Assembly (NCBI GenBank): GCA_964582415.1
Contig: CAZOSF010000075.1
Location: forward strand, 1 to 11,410
DNA: 11,410 nucleotides
Reading direction: 5' to 3'
Source: CAZOSF01 sp964582415
GTDB taxonomy: Bacteria > Bacteroidota > Bacteroidia > Flavobacteriales > Flavobacteriaceae
Made by a program: the position numbers and the translations under genes. Positions 7,749 through 11,410 of this stretch are shown here, one piece after another. Under the pieces are notes generated by a model. The model made no database searches and had not been told where the DNA came from. It saw only the letters and a list, made by a program, of their open reading frames with translations. Numbering within the stretch: position 1 is the stretch's first letter; every line of letters begins with the position of its first letter.

Positions 7749-7756
7749 CAAATATA
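7749..7756 (-). promoter_or_regulatory. gdhA promoter, -7 box
   Basis: The minus strand reads TATATTTG here, an exact match to the Bacteroidota -7 consensus TAnnTTTG. The -33 element is weak (no clear TTTG about 19 bases upstream). Transcription would start near 7743, giving a leader of about 115 bases before gdhA. The leader carries the CG-centred palindrome and small AT-rich inverted repeats. Confidence 0.5.
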
Positions 7757-7817
7757 CGTTATCTGTTTTCATTGGAATATAACTTTTGTCATATAATCAC
7801 CCAAAAAACACATTAAA

Positions 7818-7848
7818 TTTCGCCGTTAGATATGTTTTCATATATTTG
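7818..7848 (+). promoter_or_regulatory. Promoter of the 7876 gene
   Basis: TTTC at 7818-7821, 19 bases and TATATTTG at 7841-7848 form a Bacteroidota promoter with a perfect -7 box. The predicted start near 7854 leaves a short leader of about 22 bases before ATG 7876. This argues against any start codon further upstream, such as the ATG at 7786. Confidence 0.55.
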
Positions 7849-7875
7849 TTACGTCTCAATCTAAACCCAAATCGA

Positions 7876-8697
7876 ATGAATACCAGAATTTTGCTGTTGG
7901 TATTTCTACTATTTTCTGCCCTTTCCCAAGAGGTTCGTGCGCAGTTTGGCTTTTCCCACGAGATAGGTGTTATTACAGGGCCAGTGGCCTTCTATTCCGA
8001 CTTTGGGCAACGCTATGATAGTGAAACGAACATCGGAAATGTGGGCTGGGGAGTTGGAATCATCCACTACCTCAATTTCTCTTACCGAGCCGATTGTAAC
8101 TGTTATACCCGAGATACTTATTTCAATGATCACTTCAAACTTCGAAGTGAAATCGATTGGCATAAAACCAACTTCGACCACTTTGGAGAGTGGGTAGACC
8201 CGGATAAAACGTCCCTAGTAGCTGATCAGCTTCGTGCCATGAAAGGATCCACTACTGTATTCGATATTGGGGCACAGTTAGAATACTTCCCTTTGAGTAT
8301 TCGGGATTTTGCTGCCGGCTCTTACAAATTAGCTCCTTTTGGAAGCTTTGGAGTACACTGGGTAAGCTTCGATCCTGAAATATATAGCGAATTAGGGCCT
8401 TTGAATAATCCCATCACCACTCCCGATAAATATTACAATGCCTTTCTAAACGAAGGGGATACCACCTGGAGTATCGTAATGAGTGTGGGGGTACGCTACA
8501 AACTGACCCCTTTAAGTGACTTGATGCTAGATGCCAGATGGCAATACTATTTCTCGAACTGGGTAGAAGGTTTGAATCCTCAGGAAGAATTTAATGAACA
8601 AGCCCTTGGCGTTGGAAATGGTATTCCTGTTCCTGAAAACAAAGCAAATGACTGGATTTTCTGGTTGAATATCGGATATATCTATTATCTGGATTAA
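7876..8697 (+). CDS. Small exported beta-barrel-like protein, flavobacterial conserved family
   Basis: A 273-residue protein with a clear signal peptide (MNTRILLLVFLLFSALS, cleavage near VRAQ|F at residue 23). The mature part alternates aromatic and polar residues (GVGIIHYLNFSYRADCNCY near 59-77, WQYYFSNWVEG near 222-232, and IFWLNIGYIYYLD at the C-terminus), the pattern of a small outer-membrane beta-barrel. A CNC pair at residues 74-76 gives the only two cysteines. It resembles, from memory, a conserved flavobacterial family that pipelines name THC0290_0291; that name is uncertain and no function is known to me. The frame is open back to an ATG at 7786, but the extension contains the promoter and lies before the signal peptide, so ATG 7876 is chosen. 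The gene is monocistronic and ends in a strong terminator. Confidence 0.8.
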   Translation: MNTRILLLVFLLFSALSQEVRAQFGFSHEIGVITGPVAFYSDFGQRYDSETNIGNVGWGVGIIHYLNFSYRADCNCYTRDTYFNDHFKLRSEIDWHKTNFDHFGEWVDPDKTSLVADQLRAMKGSTTVFDIGAQLEYFPLSIRDFAAGSYKLAPFGSFGVHWVSFDPEIYSELGPLNNPITTPDKYYNAFLNEGDTTWSIVMSVGVRYKLTPLSDLMLDARWQYYFSNWVEGLNPQEEFNEQALGVGNGIPVPENKANDWIFWLNIGYIYYLD

Positions 8698-8710
8698 GTA
8701 TAAAACGTTA

Positions 8711-8741
8711 AAAGAAAAGCGGCCGATTGGCCGCTTTTTTT
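8711..8741. terminator. Bidirectional rho-independent terminator
   Basis: AAAAGCGGCC (8715-8724) and GGCCGCTTTT (8729-8738) form a 10-bp perfect stem with loop GATT. On the plus strand the stem runs into seven T's (8735-8741), ending the 7876 gene. On the minus strand it ends in a T-rich stretch and serves the convergent gene, whose TAA stop (8740-8742) lies inside the plus-strand T-run. Confidence 0.92.
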
Positions 8742-9879
8742 AACCTATTGCTTGCTTCAAATCTTCTATCAAATCATCGGCATCTTCAATCCCAACACTC
8801 AACCGAATCAAAGCATCCACAACCCCCGACTTTTCCCGTTCCTCCTTCGGAATGGAAGCATGCGTCATGCTGGCTGGGTGTCCTGCCAAACTTTCCACAC
8901 CTCCCAAACTCTCTGCGAGGGTGAACAACTTCAAGTTTTCAACAATTCGTATGGCCTCCTCAAAATCGTTCCCTTTGGTAACAAAGGAAATCATCCCCCC
9001 AAAGTCGTTCATCTGTTCTTTCGCTACTTCATGATTTGGATGCGTAGGTAATCCTGGCCAGTATACTTTTTCGATCTTTGGATGTCCTGAAAGAAACGCA
9101 GCTACTTTTCGTCCGTTTTCGCAATGGCGTTGCATGCGTACATGTAAGGTTTTTATTCCCCGTAACACCAAGAAACTATCTTGAGGGCCACAAATCGCCC
9201 CACTGGCATTTTGAATGAAATACAATTGCTCGGCCAAGGCATCGTCTTTAACAATCAAGGCTCCCATTACCACATCGCTATGGCCTCCTAAATACTTCGT
9301 CGCGGAGTGCATTACAATATCCGCTCCTAAGTCCAAAGGTTGTTGCAAATAAGGCGTCGCAAAAGTATTGTCCACCGCCAACAATAAATCATGTTTTTTC
9401 GCGATCGTGGCACATGCTTTGATATCGATGATGTGCATCATCGGATTGGTGGGCGTTTCTACCCAGATCAACTTGGTATTTTCATTTACATACCCCTCGA
9501 TATGAGCAGGATCCTGCATTCCGATAAAATGAAATTTAATACCAAATTTTTCGAACACCTTGGTGAATAGACGATACGTACCCCCGTACAAATCGTTGGT
9601 GGAAATCACCTCATCACCGGGTTTCAACAATTTCATCACCGCATCAATAGCGGCCAAACCGCTACCAAATGCCAGTCCGTGCTTGCCGTTTTCCAAACTG
9701 GCAAACGCACGTTCCAAGGCACTACGTGTAGGGTTATGGGTTCTTGAATATTCAAACCCTTTATGCCCTCCAGGGGTAGATTGGGCATAGGTGGATGTTT
9801 GATAGATAGGAGGCATGACAGCGCCGTAAGCTTGGTCGTGTTCCTGGCCTCCGTGAATGGTTTTAGTGTTGAATTTCAT
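8740..9879 (-). CDS. metB: PLP-dependent cystathionine gamma-synthase / gamma-lyase
   Basis: Cytoplasmic Cys/Met metabolism PLP enzyme (fold type I) of 379 residues, the usual length. Synthase activity would join an acylated homoserine and cysteine into cystathionine; lyase activity would split cystathionine to cysteine, 2-oxobutyrate and ammonia. Visible family features: YSRTHNPTR at 44-52 (cofactor phosphate contact from the neighbouring subunit); FGSGLAAI at 71-78; LYGGTYRLF with Tyr98 stacking on PLP; ETPTNP at 141-146; AVDNTFATP with Asp170; and SATKYLGGHSD with the Schiff-base Lys195. SLGGVESLAGHPASMTH near 324-340 and RLSVGIE (Arg359, substrate carboxylate) complete the site. Synthase and lyase cannot be separated by eye, so the symbol is tentative. 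No methionine-pathway gene is adjacent. It shares a divergent region with the lipoprotein gene. Confidence 0.9.
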   Translation of the reverse strand: MKFNTKTIHGGQEHDQAYGAVMPPIYQTSTYAQSTPGGHKGFEYSRTHNPTRSALERAFASLENGKHGLAFGSGLAAIDAVMKLLKPGDEVISTNDLYGGTYRLFTKVFEKFGIKFHFIGMQDPAHIEGYVNENTKLIWVETPTNPMMHIIDIKACATIAKKHDLLLAVDNTFATPYLQQPLDLGADIVMHSATKYLGGHSDVVMGALIVKDDALAEQLYFIQNASGAICGPQDSFLVLRGIKTLHVRMQRHCENGRKVAAFLSGHPKIEKVYWPGLPTHPNHEVAKEQMNDFGGMISFVTKGNDFEEAIRIVENLKLFTLAESLGGVESLAGHPASMTHASIPKEEREKSGVVDALIRLSVGIEDADDLIEDLKQAIG

Positions 9880-9898
9880 ACTGTGATTTTACTGTTTA

Positions 9899-9906
9899 CA
9901 AAAATA
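9899..9906 (-). promoter_or_regulatory. metB promoter, -7 box
   Basis: The minus strand reads TATTTTTG, an exact TAnnTTTG match. A T-rich stretch (complement of 9926-9931) sits at the -33 distance without a clean TTTG. The predicted start near 9892 leaves a leader of only about 13 bases, too short for a riboswitch. Confidence 0.5.
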
Positions 9907-9949
9907 AGTGTTTCACCCATCATTCTAAAAAGTATCGTATTTTTAAACC

Positions 9950-10708
9950 ATGAAAAAGCTCCCTTTTTTACTCCTAACCTTTGTATTGTTACTAGCCTGT
10001 GAAGAAGCGCCTACGCTGAGCTCTGATTTGCATAATTTCAATGCCTCCGATCTTCCGATTTGTAATAATGCCGAATGCCCAAAGATCACTTTGGACTATC
10101 CTGTTTATACCGGTGAAGGAACCATTTATGAGCAACTGAATAAGGACATAGAAACGTATTTAATTGCCTGTCTGCATTTAGGGGAAGAACTTCCAACCGC
10201 CAAAAGTTTGGAAGAAGTAGCCACAGAATTTGTTCAGGCCAATAACGACCTGAAAACCGATTTCGACATGGCGCTAAATTACGAGGCTACAGCTACAGTG
10301 CAAGAAGCCTATCGGAATGAGAATTTGCTCACCTTAGAAAAAAGAGGCTATCTGTTTACAGGAGGTGCCCATGGCTATGGCAGCGTATTTTTTAGTCATT
10401 TCGATTTAAAAACCGGAGAAGAATTAAAAACCTCCGATCTTTTCGATGATCTAAAAGGATTCACTGCCACAGCAGAAAAAGTTTTTAGAAAAGTTCAGGG
10501 ACTCTCCGAAGAGGGATCGATCAATGCTAATGGATTTTGGTTTGAAGATGACCGTTTTTATCTCCCGGATAGCATCGGACTCACAGAAGAAGGAATTGTG
10601 TTAATTTATAACCAATATGATATTGCCAGTTATGCCGACGGCCCAATAGAAGTTACGCTAACTTGGGATGAAGTACATCCCTATCTTTCGAAAATCTATT
10701 TCCCATGA
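9950..10708 (+). CDS. Lipoprotein with DUF4163/DUF3298 (RsiV-like) domain
   Basis: A 252-residue predicted lipoprotein. MKKLPFLLLTFVLLLAC is a lipoprotein signal with lipobox LLAC (lipidated Cys17), followed by acidic and Pro/Ser residues. The body carries hallmarks of the DUF4163-DUF3298 pair, known from the extracytoplasmic part of the lysozyme-binding anti-sigma factor RsiV and from PdaC-type proteins: YPVYTGEGTIYEQLN near 50-64, GYLFTGGAHGYGS with TGGAHG at 137-142, LKTGEELKTSDLF near 153-165, and IVLIYNQYDIASYADGP at 216-232. It lacks the cytoplasmic anti-sigma region and any enzyme domain. Cys38 and Cys43 could form a disulfide. The TGA stop overlaps the next ATG as ATGA, so it heads a coupled operon. 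A TATTTTTA box at 9938-9945 is a poor promoter candidate, too close to the start codon. The substrate is unknown; cell-wall or glycan binding is only an inference. Confidence 0.83.
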   Translation: MKKLPFLLLTFVLLLACEEAPTLSSDLHNFNASDLPICNNAECPKITLDYPVYTGEGTIYEQLNKDIETYLIACLHLGEELPTAKSLEEVATEFVQANNDLKTDFDMALNYEATATVQEAYRNENLLTLEKRGYLFTGGAHGYGSVFFSHFDLKTGEELKTSDLFDDLKGFTATAEKVFRKVQGLSEEGSINANGFWFEDDRFYLPDSIGLTEEGIVLIYNQYDIASYADGPIEVTLTWDEVHPYLSKIYFP

Positions 10709-11061
10709 AAAAAGTCTATCATTTAAGTACCTGCGATACCAACATTCGAATTTTGAAAGAACTTAGCCTTCCCAGTTCCTTCGAAAAACAGGACATCAAA
10801 AAAGACCCTATCACGGTGAAACAATTGGAGGAAATGGCTGCCTTGGCAGGTAGTTATGAAGCCCTGTTCAGTAGAAGGGCGAAACTCTACAAGGAACGTG
10901 ACCTGAAAAACGAAACCTTAAACGAGGAAGATTACAAACGGTTCATTTTAGAGCATTATACCTTCCTGAATCGTCCGGTGATTATCAATGGGGATCAAAT
11001 CTTCATTGGCAATAGTATAAAAGTAGTGGAAGCTGCAAAAAAATCGGTTCACGGCCGATGA
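10705..11061 (+). CDS. ArsC/Spx/YffB-fold protein with a single cysteine
   Basis: A 118-residue thioredoxin-fold protein of the arsenate-reductase-like family, full length for this family (about 115-140). Landmarks: the first strand and active-site loop VYHLSTCDTN with Cys10; SYEALFSRRAKLYKE near 50-64 containing Arg58 at the conserved-arginine site; and NRPVIINGDQIFIGNS at 89-104, where the cis-proline Arg-Pro (90-91) is typical of ArsC/YffB. Cys10 is the only cysteine, so it has neither the CxxC switch of Spx nor an internal resolving thiol; if it is a reductase, an external thiol or glutaredoxin must resolve it. No arsenic-resistance gene is nearby, so arsenate activity should not be assumed. 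It starts inside the lipoprotein stop codon and ends inside the start codon of the next gene. Confidence 0.82.
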   Translation: MKKVYHLSTCDTNIRILKELSLPSSFEKQDIKKDPITVKQLEEMAALAGSYEALFSRRAKLYKERDLKNETLNEEDYKRFILEHYTFLNRPVIINGDQIFIGNSIKVVEAAKKSVHGR

Positions 11062-11410
11062 ATGCAAGAGCCCTTGCCCTTTTGGCCGCAACGGCTGCCA
11101 GCACCATTTATGGCGTAAACCATACCATTGCGAAAGGACTCATGCCGGATGTTATCGGGCCTTACGGATTTATCCTGCTTAGGGTCTCCGGCGCGACTGT
11201 GCTCTTTTGGTTGATCAGTCTTTTATTCCCTTCAGAAAAGTTGGAACGTAAGGACGTATTCTTGTTCGTGGTGTGTGCCATCTTCGGAATGGTCCTAAAC
11301 ATGAATATGTTCTTCAAAGGCTTGGAATTATCTACGCCCATAAATTCTTCGGTGGTAATTACCCTTTCCCCTGTTTTGTTATTGGTGCTTTCGGCCTTTT
11401 TTCTGAAAGA
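11058..11410 (+). CDS. EamA/DMT-superfamily permease, N-terminal part (3'-truncated by window)
   Basis: An open frame runs from ATG 11058 to the window edge (117 codons visible of about 290-300 expected). It overlaps the preceding gene's stop by 4 bp (ATGA, 11058-11061). Four hydrophobic helices are visible: roughly residues 4-27 (LLAATAASTIYGVNHTIAKG), 34-57, 67-86 and 97-116. The YGVN in helix 1, the LLRVSGATVLFW in helix 2, FFKGLELSTPINSSVV, and TLSPVLLLVLSAFFLK in helix 4 match the first EamA repeat of drug/metabolite transporters, which export amino acids or metabolites across the inner membrane. The substrate is unknown. Adjacent stop-start overlaps make it the third gene of the lipoprotein/ArsC-like operon. 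Confidence 0.87.
   Translation, partial: MNARALALLAATAASTIYGVNHTIAKGLMPDVIGPYGFILLRVSGATVLFWLISLLFPSEKLERKDVFLFVVCAIFGMVLNMNMFFKGLELSTPINSSVVITLSPVLLLVLSAFFLK

Noticed and set aside
7786..7875. 30-residue N-terminal extension of the exported barrel-like protein
   Set aside because: It contains the promoter boxes at 7818-7848 and would put residues ahead of a complete signal peptide.
9880..9949. SAM or other methionine riboswitch upstream of the cystathionine enzyme
   Set aside because: The inferred leader is only about 13 bases and the whole gap is 70 bases; no paired elements of a known riboswitch are visible.
10705..11061. Arsenic resistance operon
   Set aside because: Only the ArsC-like fold is present; no ArsR, ArsB/Acr3 or ArsM gene in the window, and the following gene is an EamA permease.
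1..11410. Mobile element, prophage, CRISPR array, tRNA or rRNA
   Set aside because: No transposase or integrase motif, terminal inverted repeats, spaced direct repeats or cloverleaf-like sequence were seen; gene density and style are uniform throughout.

Overview
The window looks like core chromosome of a marine-type member of the Flavobacteriaceae (Bacteroidota). This rests on four things: a type IX secretion (T9SS) sorting tail and a PorZ-like gene; Bacteroidota promoter boxes of the TAnnTTTG type with no clear Shine-Dalgarno sequences; a Bacteroidota-style phosphoenolpyruvate carboxylase; and a small surface protein of flavobacterial type. The species cannot be read from the sequence. I saw no mobile element, phage gene, CRISPR array, tRNA or rRNA.

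Layout. Positions 1-567 (+) hold the C-terminal end of an SLC13/DASS sodium:dicarboxylate transporter. It is followed by ppc (629-3196, +), which has its own candidate promoter. ppc runs tail to tail into recO (3193-3912, -), and their stop codons overlap by 4 bp. recO is the second gene of a tight pair with porZ (3914-6184, -), one base apart. A strong hairpin terminator (6231-6263) separates porZ from gdhA (6285-7628, -). A 247-bp AT-rich divergent region follows, holding promoters in both directions and a LacI-type palindrome just downstream of the predicted gdhA start site. A small exported beta-barrel-like protein (7876-8697, +) and a cystathionine gamma-synthase/lyase gene (8740-9879, -) converge on a shared bidirectional terminator. 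A divergent 70-bp region leads into a tightly overlapping plus-strand operon: a DUF3298/RsiV-like lipoprotein (9950-10708), an ArsC/Spx-fold protein (10705-11061), and the start of an EamA/DMT permease (11058 to the window edge).

How the genes fit together. Dicarboxylate uptake, PEP carboxylase, glutamate dehydrogenase and the Met/Cys enzyme serve C4-acid, nitrogen and sulfur metabolism, but only neighbouring same-strand genes can be argued to be co-expressed. PorZ belongs to the outer-surface attachment complex of T9SS, and recO to recombinational repair. Their coupling looks like genome organisation rather than a shared pathway. The final three genes form the best operon candidate of unknown function.

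I found no clearly new defence or mobile system. The points most worth a second look are the altered PEP carboxylase signature motifs, the LacI-like operator at gdhA, the porZ-recO coupling, and the three-gene ATGA-overlap operon at the right end.
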